From assembly GCA_033977485.1 (NCBI GenBank), contig CM066992.1:104767450-104831449 (forward strand): DNA of 64,000 nt. The letters are read 5' to 3'. The DNA comes from Hydrangea macrophylla (Eukaryota; Streptophyta; Magnoliopsida; Cornales; Hydrangeaceae). Both the position numbers and the translations under genes were made by a program. Below the pieces are notes generated by a model. That model had not been told where the DNA came from. It worked only from the letters and a program-made list of their open reading frames with translations, and did no database searches. This document shows, one piece after another, positions 34,626 through 47,537 of the stretch (its first letter is position 1; each line of letters starts with the position of its first letter).

Positions 34626-35958
34626 AAGCAGAGGCTTCATCTTCTCCGCTGGAACTCCCCTGTTTTAGTATTTTAGGGTCTTTTGACCCATTTCCAAATC
34701 TGTTAGTATATATATCATATCATATATGGATCTCTTTAGTTTTTCACAAGGATTATGAATGTGAAATCAATTTAACATGAAACAAACTATAGCTCTCAAA
34801 TTTTATGAAATTTCAAAAGACATCAAAACTTCATTTTCAATATACGTTGTGATATGAACGAATTAAGCTCCATAACTTAAACCATAGACTTTATATACTA
34901 TATTCTTTCAAAATCATCTCTAAAAACTTGGTTTGGTTAAGGTTGAAAAATTGTGATTTTGAAGCTCTAACTTCCATAGTTAAGATCAACAATGGTGATT
35001 AGCAATTTTATACACTCAAACAGTAACTAAGCATGAATTACATTTAGGAGTGAGTTTAAAATACTCACAGATTGAAGATAGAAGTAATAGATTGAGAGAG
35101 ATAATCAAACTAGGATGATCATCTTGAGCTCTAGCTATGGAGGTTGAGTTTTCTCTCTCTATGATTTTCAGTAGCTATGTACCCTCAACTTTCTCTTTTC
35201 TCTCTGTGTATCTCTCTCTGTGCTTGAAGTGCAGAAGGTGAGAGTGTATGTGTACATATATAGAGAGTTCACTATATGAGCTTGGGCCCCAAGTTCATTG
35301 TTGATCACTCAACAAATTGGATTGATTTCTAATTTCCTAATTGCATAAATATACACAGCTCATGTATTGCTGATATACATACGCATAATACATGTATAAC
35401 CTGTTGTATATGAGAGTAGGGGGCAATTAGATGTGTAGGGGTCAAATTGAGTGTGTTTGGGAATTTAGCTTATGGCACAAAAATTACACACACAAGTTAA
35501 ACATTCCCAAATATTGCCTTAACCAATGATTAGTTTCCATAAATGGCAACTAAAGTGTATGTCAAATCTAGCTTTACATCACTTCCACAATCTGTGGAAG
35601 TTTAGCACAGCGCGGACAGTTTTTGGAAGTAAACTGGTATTTTCGGGGCGCGGTGTTCACCACAAAAATACAGAAAATTCATTTTTGTGTAAGAATCGAT
35701 TTCCTGGTTTTATAAAAATACTGATTGAGTTAAAAGAAAGTATTTCCACCATCATGAAATACAGTTTTGAAATTCAACACAGGTGTCACTAAAGTTTACA
35801 TAATTACAGTCTGGCCCCAAAAATTCCAATATGAAATAAAACAATTAACCAGATTTAACACATGAGAACAGTAATTAAATAAAAGCAGACAATGCATATT
35901 GATTTTAATATATGATAATACAAATACAGATTAATAAATAGAAATGCAGGTTATTATA

Positions 35959-35975
35959 CCCTCCCTCCCTTAAAC
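35959..35975 (-). other. Element I polypurine tract
   Basis: On the minus strand, TTTAAGGGAGGGAGGG abuts the 3' LTR and would prime plus-strand synthesis. Confidence 0.8.
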
Positions 35976-36003
35976 AGGATTTCGTCCCCGAAATCAAGAC
36001 TAA

Positions 36004-37374
36004 CTAGTCATGAAACAACTCCGGGTATTTCTTCCTCATCTCAGCTTTAACTTCCCACGAGGCTTCATTCTCGTCATGGTGATTCCACTGAACCTTCACC
36101 AACGGGATATGTTTATTCCTCAGCTTCTTAATACTCTGATCTAAAATCTTCAAGGGTCTTTCCTTGTAAGAAATGTTATGACTCGTCTCAATATCGTCAT
36201 AACTAACCACGTGCGAGGGATCTCGTATGTACTTTCTCAGCATACTCACATGAAATACGTTGTGAACCCCAGACATCTTCGGTGGTAGCGCCAGTCGATA
36301 GGCCGCTTTCCCGACACGTTCCAAAACCTCGAATGGTCCAATGAAACGCGGGGCTAACTTTCCTCTCTTGAGACCAAAGCGTACTACTCCTCGAGTCGGT
36401 GATGCCTTAAGGAGTATGTGATCTCCAACACTAAATTCCAAATCTTTCCGGCGTCGATTAGCATAACTCTTATACCTGCTTTGAGCGTTTCTCATCATTT
36501 CCTTGACCAGGGAAATTTTCTCGTTGGTTTCTCTGACCAAATCTGGCCCCAGCAGTTCTGTATCCCCAACTTCTGCCCAACACAACGGAGAACGACATGG
36601 TTGTCCGTACAATGCTTCGAACGGAGCCATACCGATACTCGTATGATAGCTGTTGTTATAGGCAAATTTGACCAAAGGCAAGTGTGTCTCCCAAGATTCT
36701 TCGAAATTAATAACACAAGCCCTAAGCATATCTTCTATAATCTTATTAACACGCTCAGTTTGCCCATCTGTCTGAGGGTGAAAAGCAATACTCATCTTGA
36801 GCGAAGTTCACATAGCTTCCTGCAGACTTTTCCAAAATCCAGAAGTAAAACGCGCATCACGGTCTGACACAATTGACACAGGTGCACCGTGAAGTCGCAC
36901 AACTTGTTGTATGTACATCCGGCTCATCTTCTCTACCAAGTAAGTCATACTATAATCAATAAAATGAGCAGACTTCGTCAATCGATCTACGATTACCCAA
37001 ATGGCGTCATGATTCTGCTGTGATCGAGGCAATCCCACTACAAAATCTATGGTTATATGCTCCTACTTCCAACCAGGAATAGGTAGTGCTTGCAACAATC
37101 CTGACGGTCTCTGATGTTCGGCCTTGACTTGCTGACACGTCAAGCACTTGGATACAAATTCGGCCACATCCTTCTTCATACCTTCCCACCAGAAATTTCT
37201 CTTCAAATCTTTGTACATCTTCGTTCCTCCTGGGTGAACTGTATACCTTGATTTATGTGCTTCTTCCAGGATATCCTTCCTAAGCTCTCCAACATCTGGC
37301 ACACATAATCTATTCCTGCACCGATATCCTCCATCGACTCCCACCTTCCATTCTGTCGGGTCTTTCTCTGACAT
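36004..37374 (-). pseudogene. Element I integrase and chromodomain
   Basis: The zinc-binding HHCC region lies at about 37063-37374 (H..H, then CLTCQQVKAEH). The catalytic core is at about 36500-37040, with WVIVDRLTKSAHF, SIVSDRDARF and the glutamate in GQTERVNKIIEDML. A C-terminal part has SVGDHILLKA, a GPFEVLERVG strand and LRKYIRDPSHVV. It ends in a chromodomain-like KVQWNHHDENEASWEV at about 36010-36090. The core is broken by frame changes at about 36800 and 37050. The product would insert element cDNA, with the chromodomain steering it to chromatin. Confidence 0.9.
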
Positions 37375-37652
37375 CTTCCCGAACCATGTCTGAAACTTCT
37401 CATCTTCTTTCCGAGCTCCAATAATACGGTCGATAAGAACAGGCTATAGGATAAGACATCCGAAAGTTATCCTTCTCTTTCCTCAGCACTCTGTACATCC
37501 GCCAACGTCTCCAATGCTCGCCATTCTCTAACCATTAAGGAGGCGATCGTCTCATGAGTCTGTCGACTCAAGGCATCAGCGACCACATTAGCTTTACCAG
37601 GGTGGTATTCTAACGTGAAGTCGTAATCTTTGATCAGCTACATCCATCTGCA

Positions 37653-38754
37653 TTACCTCATGTTCAACTCTTTCTGTGTGAACAAATATTTTAGGCTCTT
37701 GTGATCGGAGAATAGATCAAACTTCTCACCGTAGAGATAGTGTCTCCAAATCTTGAGTGCGAATACTACGGCCGCCAATTCCAAATCATGAATGGGATAG
37801 TTTAACTCATTCGGCTTCAGCTGTCTGGATCCATAGGTGATAACTCTGCCATCTTGCATAAGTACACACCCTAACCCTTGATATGACGCATCACTAAAGA
37901 TAGTGAACTTCCCATCAGTCTTGGGTATAGCTAGTACCGGCGCGGTAGTGAGTCTCTCTTTCAATTCTAGAAAGGCCCGCTCATGTTTCTCTGTCCAGTC
38001 AAATTTCAAATTCTTCTTCGTCAACCCAGTCAATGGTGCAGCTATTTTAGAAAACCCTTCAAAAAAATCTTCTGTAATAGCCTGAGAGTCCAAGAAAACT
38101 TCGAACTTCTGTAGGGTTGCTCGGCCTAACCCAATTTGACACAGTATCGATCTTGGATGAATCCACAGAAATTCCTTGAGATGACACTTTGTGTCCCAAA
38201 AATTTAACTTCTTGTAACCAGAACTCACACTTACTGAACTTGGCATACAAGTGGTGGTCCTTGAGCGTCTGCATCGCAATCTGTAGATGTTGCTCGTGTT
38301 CTTCTCCTGACTTAGAATAGATCAAAATATCATCTATAAAGACAATGACAAACTGATCCAAATAAGGCTTGAACACTCTGTTCATCAGATCCATAAACAC
38401 TGTCGGGGCATTCGTCATTCCAAACGGCATCACCAGAAATTCATAATGACCATATCGGGTTCTGAAAGCAGTCTTAGATATGCCTTCCTTCCGTACCCTC
38501 AACCGATGATATCCCGACCTTAGGTCTATTTTGGAAAATGTCGTAGCTCCTTGTAGTTGATCAAACAAATCGTCAATCCGAGGTAAGGGATACTTGTTCT
38601 TGATAGTCACTCGGTTCAATTCTCGGTAGTCGATACACAGCCTGAGCGTCCCGTCCTTCTTCTTCACAAATAATACTAGTGCTCCCCAAGGCGATGTACT
38701 TGGACATACAAAACCTAGGTTCTCGAGCTCTTGAACTTGTTCCTTCAATTCCAA
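37653..38754 (-). pseudogene. Element I reverse transcriptase and RNase H
   Basis: Reverse transcriptase occupies about 38059-38754, with [39 protein letters not shown] and the catalytic [10 protein letters not shown] at about 38330. RNase H follows at 37653-38050, with [17 protein letters not shown] and [18 protein letters not shown]. The frame is interrupted near 38080. The region between RNase H and integrase (37440-37650) is also out of frame. Confidence 0.9.
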
Positions 38755-38785
38755 AGTTCGGTGGGGGCCATTCTGTAGGGAACCT

Positions 38786-39457
38786 TCATGATCGGTACGG
38801 TACCCAGTATAAGCTCAATACAGACTCTATCCTTCTCTCGGACGGCAGACCAGAAATGTCTTGAAATACTTCTTCGAAGTCCTTGACTACAGGTATAGAT
38901 GACGCTATTGCTTCTGTACTGAAGACTTCGATGTTAGCCAAACACCTAGTGAGGAACATATCTCCCGAAGGGTTACATTGAAAATCAAAGGGTTGATTCT
39001 CATTGTCGGGGAATGTGATTCTCTTCCTCGCACAATCCAACTTCACTTGATTCTGAGAGAGCCAATCCATTCCTAGGATTATGTCGAACTCCTTCATCGA
39101 TAGGACAATCAACCTTGCAGGGATTTCACAGTCTCTTAGCCGTAAAGGACAATCCTTGCACACGTGTCCTAATCTGACTGTGGCTCCTAATGGTGAAGTA
39201 GCCCTCAAAGCTTTCTCTAAACGATGAGGTAAGATACCCAATCTCTGAATTGTATTAACAGATATGAACGAAAGAGCAGCACCCGTATCAAATAACACTT
39301 TAACATGAGAGTTAAACAGAGTCAATGTACCTTCCATTGCTTGCTGATCAGGTTGAGCTTCTCCATAATCTCCTTCTTCATACACAGTTCCATCATAACC
39401 AGCGGCATCAGGAATAACAGCATTCACGCAAGTCTGGCCTTGCTGACCATAAGTCAC
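38786..39457 (-). pseudogene. Element I aspartic protease region
   Basis: Retroviral-type protease with the active-site triplet in VLFDTGAALSFIS at about 39290, followed by the ILGMDWL strand. A frame change near 38790 separates it from reverse transcriptase. Confidence 0.85.
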
Positions 39458-39523
39458 TTGCTTAGGGGCAGTGCAGAACCTGCTGATGTGACCTGGTTCA
39501 CCACAGTTGAAGCAAACTATTCC

Positions 39524-40471
39524 TTACTGAGCAGCACGCCTTGGTGCCTTGCAATCTCGAGCTAGATGACCAGGGTTGCCACAGTTGAAGCATTTCCCAG
39601 CATTACTACATTCTCCCACTCGGGGTTGAGTCGGATAGGTGATGGCTTGGGTTCTCTTACTTCCATCAAAATTCCTCTTCTGCCCTTGGGTACGATTCAT
39701 TGGTGGTCTATTCCCAAAATTACCCCTTTGAGGCGGTCGGAATTCAAATTGCTTTCGGTTCACTCGAGCATCCTCTTCCAGATCGGTAGCCAAACCAACA
39801 AGTCCTTCAAAAGATTTATCTAGGTGTCCGAGAGTCAGGAGACGAATCTGTGGTGTCAGCCCTTGGTTATACTTCCGTATCTTCTTCTCCTCAGTATCAA
39901 CCAGGTGTGGAGTGAACCGAGACAGTCTCTCGAACTGTGTGGTGTACTCTTGCACCAACTTGGTTCCTTGCGTCAGGTCCATGAACTCCTTCTCTCTTCT
40001 GTGCCTTTCTGTAGCCGGGAAGTACTTTTCCAAAAATCTACCCTTGAATGCAGTCCACGTCATTCCCATTGCAGCTGTGTTCCCAATAGTGGCTATCATC
40101 GAGTCCCACCAATCTGCGGTGGCATTGGTCAATTGAAATGTAGCCAACCTCCTCTTATCCATTTCATTGCACTGGACAGCTTCGAACATGCGGTCCATCT
40201 ATCTTAACCACTGTTCCGCTTTCCAGGGTTCTGCGGTACCCGCAAACTACTCGGGTCTGAGTGCACGGAATCTATCCAGCAGTTTATCTCCAGTCTGACG
40301 GTCTCGTCGGTTATCATTCTGATTGCTAATCCTTTCGAGACGTCTGACGAAGGCTTCAAACATCCCCGTGGGATCGGCAGCCTCAGGTGCTCCCTCAATC
40401 AAATTCATATTCCTCCTTAGTTCTCCAGCCATTCTATGCATGATAGTGATAGTAGAATGAGAAAAATGCAT
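39524..40471 (-). pseudogene. Element I gag with two CCHC zinc knuckles
   Basis: The N-terminus (about 40247-40432) has DPTGMFEAFVRRLERIS. Capsid-like sequence follows (40198 downward: FKGRFLEKYFPATERHRREKEF, VQEYTTQFERLSRF). The first CCHC knuckle (CFNCGNPGHLARDC) is at about 39551-39592. A second knuckle of the same pattern lies past the TAA stop, at about 39473-39514. Two TAG stops interrupt the frame at about 40246 and 40200. The knuckles bind element RNA during packaging. Confidence 0.88.
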
Positions 40472-40736
40472 GTAACAGTACTATGAAGCAATTTAAATGA
40501 CGACAACATTCAGAAAAGTATATATTATATATAACTTCTTGTCAAGTTGATACAAAAAGCATGTATGATCAAATCTGTGCCTACCCTATCTGTGTGGGTT
40601 AGGACGCATGCAAGAGTTAATGTTACAAAAATGGGGTCATTGCCCTATCTGCTAATGCACGTAATTACAGTTTGCAAAAAGAGAATAGAGCTACTAGTCA
40701 AAAATAGTAAATATATACAAGGCGACATCTAGACGG

Positions 40737-41342
40737 TCAGTCATCGCCATAGGGAGCCATCAAAAGGTCAAGCGAGTCGGCCTGATGAAGTCGCTGAACA
40801 AGAGAGGGGCCTGCCCCAAAATTACAGCTATGTGAGGTCAACAACGAAGCAGGTCCAGGGGCATCTGCCTCTGGAAAAGCTAGCTCGAGTGCTAGTGCCT
40901 CCTCAAGGTCAATCGTGAGGTCGTCCCAACCTATGCCATCCTCCTCAGCATCCTCGATAATAGGGGCAAGTATAATGTCACCGTCACCATCATCCTCAAC
41001 AGCGGGGATGACTGGTGGAGGCATCTCCAGCTGTGCAAGGTGAGCCTACACAACCTGAGCCTCAAGAGGTAGATAGAAGGCATCGCTCTTAACCAAGCGA
41101 ACCATCTCCATAAGCACTAAGCGATGAATCTCTATAAAGTACAGGATCTCGAGGCGGGCACGGGACAAGTCGACCAGTCCTAACACATGAATCTGGTGCC
41201 AGAGGTCTAACTCGACAGTAGCAGCTGCACGCTGCCCAATAGTGGTGAAATAAAGTATCGCAGAAGCCAGTACTATCGCTCCTACAGTAACCCAATGCCC
41301 TCTAAAAGCATCAGGTACAAAAAGAGGCTGAGCTGGATCCAT
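40737..41342 (-). pseudogene. Extra ORF between primer site and gag in element I
   Basis: About 200 codons in one frame, interrupted by a single TAG at about 41046 that could derive from CAG. The first half has hydrophobic segments (TVGAIVLASAILYFTTIG). The second half is very acidic (AVEDDGDGD, IIEDAEEDG, DLEEALALELAF). The frame begins at Met 41342, about 170 bp after the primer-binding site, and ends about 270 bp before gag. Element II lacks an equivalent: there gag starts about 150 bp after the primer site. I do not recognise the product. Confidence 0.55.
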
Positions 41343-41513
41343 ACCTGAAAAAGGTACTAACTTAAATCAGGACAGAGATAATCTTAGGCGTTTGGGTTCT
41401 GAGTCTATCCTCCTTGTCGTAACATCGGGGTACAAAGCTTAAGCTAACAGATCGTGGAATTGGGTCTAAACTGGTAAACCCTAACCTGGCTAAACTATGT
41501 TGAGATAAATAAT

Positions 41514-41531
41514 AACCTGGCTCTGATACCA
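41514..41531 (-). other. Element I primer-binding site (tRNA-iMet type)
   Basis: TGGTATCAGAGCCAGG on the minus strand, eight bases after the 5' LTR end. This is the standard initiator-methionine tRNA primer site of many plant LTR retrotransposons. Confidence 0.93.
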
Positions 41532-41539
41532 CTAAATCC

Positions 41540-44451
41540 TGTTACGCCCTGACGTAGCATAAATAAGAAAAACGTTTAATTTCCTTTATGGACCCGTAGG
41601 TCGCGACAGTTTGAAGGATCGATTCCGTCCCAAACGTCGAACAACAATAAACAATAATCAGAGTAGAGCAATCAAAGCTTACAAATATTTTTCTAACTTA
41701 TTACATATTACAGCACGGGGTCTCTAAAGGCACAATCCGCCTTAAATCAAACAATAACTAATGTCTATTACAATCATCCTTAGTAGTTCAACTTAAAGCA
41801 TATAATAGTAAATTCTTCAACAGATAGTTGTTCTCAGTTTGCATAGTCATAGTGTTCAGCCTGATCATAACCTGAAAAACCTGAACACGAATGTCCAGGA
41901 TGCATCAACGTCGTCAGCTTCAAGAAGCTGGTGAGTATTAAAAACATAACTTTGAATGTAAAACATACTCATTTACCTCCTTACATTTCTCATTTAATAC
42001 AACAAGTTTACATTAAAGCAAGGAGTTCATTTTAGGAAACAACCACAATATTATTTGAAAGGTGAAATCCACATATATGTGACCGTGTATGAGAACAATG
42101 CACCATCTCATCTTACCAACTCTTTTCTCTCGACAAAGCCCAACAACCCACCACCACACATCGGTATCTTTGAAACGCTAAGATAGCCACACTTTAGCAC
42201 AGGGGTGCTAGAGAATGTCCAGTTTGCCTCACACTTTGGTCGAGGGTACCAGGGAGTGTCCATTGCCTCACACTTTGACTACCTAATCCGCCATACAAAT
42301 ACCGGAGGAACCCTCACGCAGTATCCAGACTCGGGTATCAGGGAGTGTCCGTAGGCCACACTTTAGCACTTCCATGGGTGCCAGGGAATGTCCAAGTTCG
42401 GCTTCACACACTTTGACGCTACCATGGTCGTCAGGGAGTGTCCAGTTTTGCCACCGTCGCATTTCAAAGACACCCTCGCCGCAATCTCAATCACAACACA
42501 CTTTGGTACTCACTTACCAGGGAGTGTCCACATCACATTCTCAACCGCACTCACTATGCCACACTAACCATTACTCTTTTCCAAACTGACCAACATTCAC
42601 ACTCACCATGCATGTACGACTGACACCACATATATGTCATGAAACTTTAAAACATGAGGCAATTCGCTAATTTATGCAAACGACACGCGCACGGGAATTG
42701 ATAAGTCACAATACAACGTTTTAATCGTCCAAACATAACCATTTAAGATTCTGATTTAATAAATTTCCCAAATGGGGCTTTAACAGTTCATAAAATACCA
42801 CCCAAACAGTTCCTTATTACAAAACAAGCAAAATTTGAAACTACCAGAAGTCGCGCGCACAGGCCGCTCGCGCGAAGTGTCGCTCGTGCAGGCCGCTCGC
42901 GCGACCTGCCCATTTTTTCCTTTTTCTTATATAAAGTCTTCTGTCTGCCTGGGGACGCAAGGATCGCTCGCGCGGTCCGCTCGCGCGATCTGCCCAATTT
43001 TCATTTTTAATATATAAACTTTTCTGTCTGCCTGAGAATACAAGTCTCGCGCGCGCGGGTCGCTCGCGCAGTCCGCTCGCGCGACCCTCGCTCGTGCGAT
43101 CGCGCGCGCGAGATGAAGCAGAGGCTTCATCTTCTCCGCTGGAACTCTCCTGTTTTAGTATTTCAGGGTCTTTTGACCCATTTCTATATCTGTTAGTATA
43201 TATATCATATTATATATGGATCTCTTTAGTTTTTCACAAGGATTATGAATGTGAAATCAATTTAACATGAAACAAACTATAGCTCTCAAATTTTATGAAA
43301 TTTTAAAAGACATCAAAACTTCATTTTCAATATACGTTGTGATATGAACGAATTAAGCTCCATAACTTAAACCATAGACTTTATATACTATATTCTTTCA
43401 AAATTATCTCTAAAAACTTGGTTTGGTTAAGGTTGAAAAATTGTGATTTTGAAGCTCTAACTTCCATAGTTAAGATCAACAATGGTGATTAGCAATTTTA
43501 TACACTCAAACAGTAACTAAGCATGAATTATATTTAGGAGTGAGTTTAAAATACTCACAGATTGAAGATAGAAGTAATAGATTGAGAGAGATAATCAAAC
43601 TAGGATGATCCTCTTGAGCTCTAGCTATGGAGGTTGAGTTTTCTCTCTCTATGATTTTCAGTAGCTATGTACCCTCAACTTTCTCTTTTCTCTCTGTGTA
43701 TCTCTCTCTGTGCTTGAAGTGCAGAAGGTGAGAGTGTATGTGTGCATATATAGAGAGTTCACTATAAGAACTTGGGCCCCAAGTTCATTGTTGATCACTC
43801 AATAAATTGGATTGATTTCTAATTTTCTAATTGCATAAATATACACAGCTCATGTATTGCTGATATACATACGTATAATACATGTATAACCTGCTGTATA
43901 TGAGAGTAGGGGGCAATTAGATGTGTAGGGGTCAAATTGAGTGTGTTTGGAAATTTAGCTTATGGCACAAAAATTACACACACAAGTTAAACATTCCCAA
44001 ACATTGCCTTAACCAATGATTAGTTTCCATAAATGGCAACTAAAGTGTATGTCAAATCTAGCTTTACATCACTTCCACAATCTGTGGAAGTTTAGCACAG
44101 CGCAGACAGTTTTTGGAAGTAAACTGGTATTTCGGGGCGCGGTGTTCACCACAAAAATACAGAAAATTCATTTTTGTGTAAGAATCGATTTCCTGGTTTT
44201 ATAAAAATACTGATTGAGTTAAAAGAAAGTATTTCCACCGTCATGAAATACAGTTTTGAAATTCAACACAGGTGTCACTAAAGTTTACATAATTGCAGTC
44301 TAGCCCCAAAAATTCCAATATGAAATAAAATAATTAACCAGATTTAACACATGAGAACAGTGATTAAATAAAAGCAGACAATATATGCATATTGATTTTA
44401 ATATATGATAATACAAATACAGATTAATAAATGGAAATGCAGGTTATTACA
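41540..44451 (-). repeat. Element I 5' LTR (right copy)
   Basis: About 2,912 bp. In minus-strand sense it starts TGTAATAACCTGC and ends CAGGGCGTAACA. It aligns throughout with 33089-35958, with scattered substitutions and small indels, mainly in the GC-rich array. Confidence 0.92.
42850..43115 (-). repeat. GCTCGCGCGAC array in the element I 5' LTR
   Basis: Homologous to 34395-34625 but longer, with extra TCGCGCGCG units near 43050-43110, showing copy-number change between the two LTRs of one element. Confidence 0.85.
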
Positions 44452-45284
44452 GGAAGTCCAAGGAATAGAAGTGACCACGGTACCAAGGGAAGTCTTCGGG
44501 TCTGAATGAACCATATAACCGGTGACTCGGCGATTACAGTTGTGTTTTGTGTGTTAATTATAGCATTGCACGTGTTAAACATATAATCATGTTTAGATTA
44601 CTCACAAAGTGTAATGCTTAAGAAAGTCATTTTCCTATTTATGTTGTGGTACACAACAACCACCGCAGGTTCGGAGCCGTATTCGGAGAGGAAATGACGT
44701 GCGTTGGGAGAGAGATGGGAGAGATGGGGGAGATTTGTGCCTCATGCTTGTGAACTTCTTTTGAACTTGTAAAATGATGTAAATTATGGTTTCTTTTATG
44801 TTAATGTTATATTTGGGTTGTAGAAAAAGAGTTTGAATCCTAAACTTGTATTATGATAGTTAGAAGTGAATTTGGGAACTAATGTGTAAATTCTCCTGTT
44901 TTGTTCAAGAATGGTACAAGTTAGTAGTTGAAACCATCCCGGCAAGTTCGGATGTGTCGCTAGTATCTTAAACATGTTTCCTTAATTAGTGTTCACAATG
45001 CTAGTTATAACCTTGAGTTAATTCCTAACAAGTTTCATGAACTTTGGATGAGAATTGACTTTCAAAGGTTTAAAGTTTGTTTTGGTTTAAATGGAATGAG
45101 TTCATGGTAAATTTGATCAAATGATGAAGATTGTGTGATTCATGCTTAACTTGAGATTAAAAATTGTTTGGGAGTGTGTTGGAAATGTTTTCCCAAAGCT
45201 TTATAATGTCTCCATGTGATTTGGTTGTGTTTTGGTAAGTTTGAAACTTGTTTGACAGCAAAATTTAGCAGCAGATCCTGTTCT

Positions 45285-45405
45285 ACAGGTTGTGGATCGA
45301 TCCGGGTTTTGTGAAGGGATCGGTCCGGCTTTTCCGAGGGACATTCTGCTAGTAAACACAAGAAATGGATCGATCCAAGTGTTATGAAGGGATCGATCCG
45401 CTTGT
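45285..45405. repeat. GGATCGATCC motif cluster in L1b
   Basis: GGATCGATCC-type palindromes occur four to five times (GGATCGATCCGGG, GGATCGGTCCGG, GGATCGATCCAAG, GGATCGATCCGC), matching the cluster in L1a in reverse orientation. Confidence 0.85.
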
Positions 45406-47529
45406 ATTTTTCACAACACGTCCACTTTTACGGAAACGTGCATAACTCTTTCTAGAAAATTCAGATTCGCGCGCCGTTTGTTGCGTTGGAACCGGGAGTC
45501 AAAAATATAACTTTTGGTATAAAAATTTTACATATTCGTATGGAGTTCTTTAAAGTGGGTTATCCACATTTTCTTTCTAATTGTGTGTGTTTTGGGTGCG
45601 GTTACTCTTGTTACACGTGTCCTAATACGCCAGGGGTGGGTTGGGGTGTGACATATTTCAAGGTAACACATAGAATTCTCAAAAATAAAACTCCAAAACT
45701 ACCACTACCCATATTACAACTCGTGTTCCAGAAATTCCAAATAGCAAGTTACATAATTAAACAAGGTTATAAATATATCATACAAGGTCCAATCTCCCAT
45801 TCCCCCATTGCACACGTCACCTCCTCTCTAATCCTTGTTCCGAACCTGCGGTGGTTGTTATTTTCCACAACAGAAAAGGAAAACGGTTTTTTTAAGCATT
45901 AAGCTTAGTGAGTAATCTAAACATGATTGAATGCCAAACATATGCAATGCTATAATTTAACACATAAATCATATCCGTAATCGCCGAGTCGCCGATTCAA
46001 TGATTCATTCAAACACGAAGACCTCCCTTGATCCCGTGGTCACTTCTATTCCTTGGACTTTCGTATTTATCAAATTCTTCCTCTTCTCCTCCCTTATTAC
46101 TCCCAACAATGAAACATTTCCCCTGTGCTCATTGACTACCACGTTAGAGCACATAAGCACATAAACATGGCGATTTCACATATTTGACATGAATATCTCA
46201 AAACAAAAATTCATGAAACCTCTAAGCATTGGTTACCATCTCTAAGCATCATTGAAGCATTCAACACATTTAGGCATAATCAAATTTTAATTAGAAAACT
46301 GACCTCGCACAAATTCTACACCAAATAAGCTAGAAATGCATAATTTCCTCATAAATCTTGCTCAAATCCTACTCTGAAGTAACTCCTACGTGAATTCGGC
46401 AACCGCGTGTCCCCGATTAGAGTGAGCTACCAAAATTATGATGATTAAAATGTAAATCAAAGGTATAGAAATGATTATCTCACCTCCACGAGTCCGAATA
46501 CAGCTTCGGTTCACTAATTGGACGAACGGCGGAGACGGAACAACGTGAAACGGCATCGAAGACGTTTTCTCCTTTCTTTCTCCGAGCTCTCTCTTTATTT
46601 TTCTTGATTTTCTGTAAATTTTTTATGTTCTCTCCCACACTAGACACCTATGCATATACATGCATTGAGTTGCCATGATTTTTTCCTATTTCCATTTACA
46701 CCCACGGAATTTCTTAAGTTCTTATGATGAAATCCCCCAAACATTCCATTAACTATCCAAATATCTAATGAGTGTTTTTCTAAGTCCCGTATGGGTCCTA
46801 CACGTGGTCCCAGATATTTTAAGAATTTGCTATCGTACTTACTAATTATGAATCTTTTCAGTTATACCCTTATACACAATAATCAACCTAGCATTTTAGT
46901 AACCAACATATTAATCAATGTATATGAAAGCTATAAGGATATCTTCAATTAATCATATAAATGCATCTAATTATGTAAATGAAATTTATTTTTTTGTCCG
47001 GGCCCTTCACTGGGTCTGTCACACATGTTCCAAAATTTCATAGTTTTAAAATGCATGATTTGAGGTTTGGTGAAATTATTAATGTTTATTAATAATTTGA
47101 GCTGGAGTTGACTGTGAGTCAACGGTGAGGTGTCAGTGAGGACACGGGAACTTGGAACTTCATATTGCATTGACTTGATTAAATGACATTTATATGATTG
47201 AAATGTTATGTGAGATATATGGTATTTTGATGAATAGTGATTATATATGTTCTGTATAATTTGTGGTAATTGTGATATTGTTATAGATCACTTCGAACAC
47301 GTGGTGAGAACGTGAGTGATACGTTGTATAAAAGGTAGGTTGTGTAGAGATTCTACGGAATTTAGTTTTGAATCCTTATTTTGGACCCAAACGGAACTTA
47401 GTCAGAAACTTTTGTAAATTTAAGTTTTTCACTCGTGAAATAATAAAGTAGACGTATAAGACGTTTCGTGGGATAATTAGAACTTTGGAAACTCATGGAG
47501 AGGTAGACATAATTTACAAAAGTTGTGTC

Positions 47530-47537
47530 TATAAATA
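47530..47537 (+). promoter_or_regulatory. TATA box of solo LTR L2
   Basis: TATAAATA about 510 bp into the LTR, followed by a pyrimidine-rich start-site-like region. Confidence 0.5.

Larger units (their letters stand above)
33089..35958 (-). repeat. Element I 3' LTR (left copy)
   Basis: About 2,870 bp. In minus-strand sense it starts TATAATAACCTGC (the other copy starts TGTAATAACC) and ends CGGGCCGTGACA. It carries the GGGAGTGTCC array (about 33740-34080) and a GCTCGCGCGAC array (about 34395-34620). Confidence 0.9.
33089..44451 (-). mobile_element. Element I: Tekay/Del-like Ty3 chromovirus, full length but defective
   Basis: 11.4 kb with LTRs at 33089-35958 and 41540-44451 and TSD GGAAG (33084-33088 and 44452-44456). 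In the minus-strand sense the order is LTR, primer site, extra ORF, gag with two zinc knuckles, protease, reverse transcriptase, RNase H, integrase, chromodomain, polypurine tract, LTR. The domain order, tRNA-iMet primer site, long LTRs and C-terminal chromodomain fit the Tekay (Del) lineage. Several in-frame stops and frameshifts make this copy non-functional. It is inserted in L1b. Confidence 0.93.
31952..45653 (+). mobile_element. Solo LTR L1b, inverted copy nested in L1a and split by element I
   Basis: Pieces 31952-33088 and 44452-45653, about 2.3 kb in total, begin TGTAACACCCG and end GGGGTGTGACA. The TSD TATTT is found at 31947-31951 and 45654-45658. It is homologous to L1a along its length but on the opposite strand, so the two copies form a large inverted repeat around element I. 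Confidence 0.88.

Noticed and set aside
34420..34626. Arg/Ala/Ser-rich frames in GC-rich arrays (also 42835-43130, 51096-51284, 58457-58898, 61302-61715)
   Set aside because: Products of the TCGCGCGA arrays in LTRs; no conservation of frame between copies.
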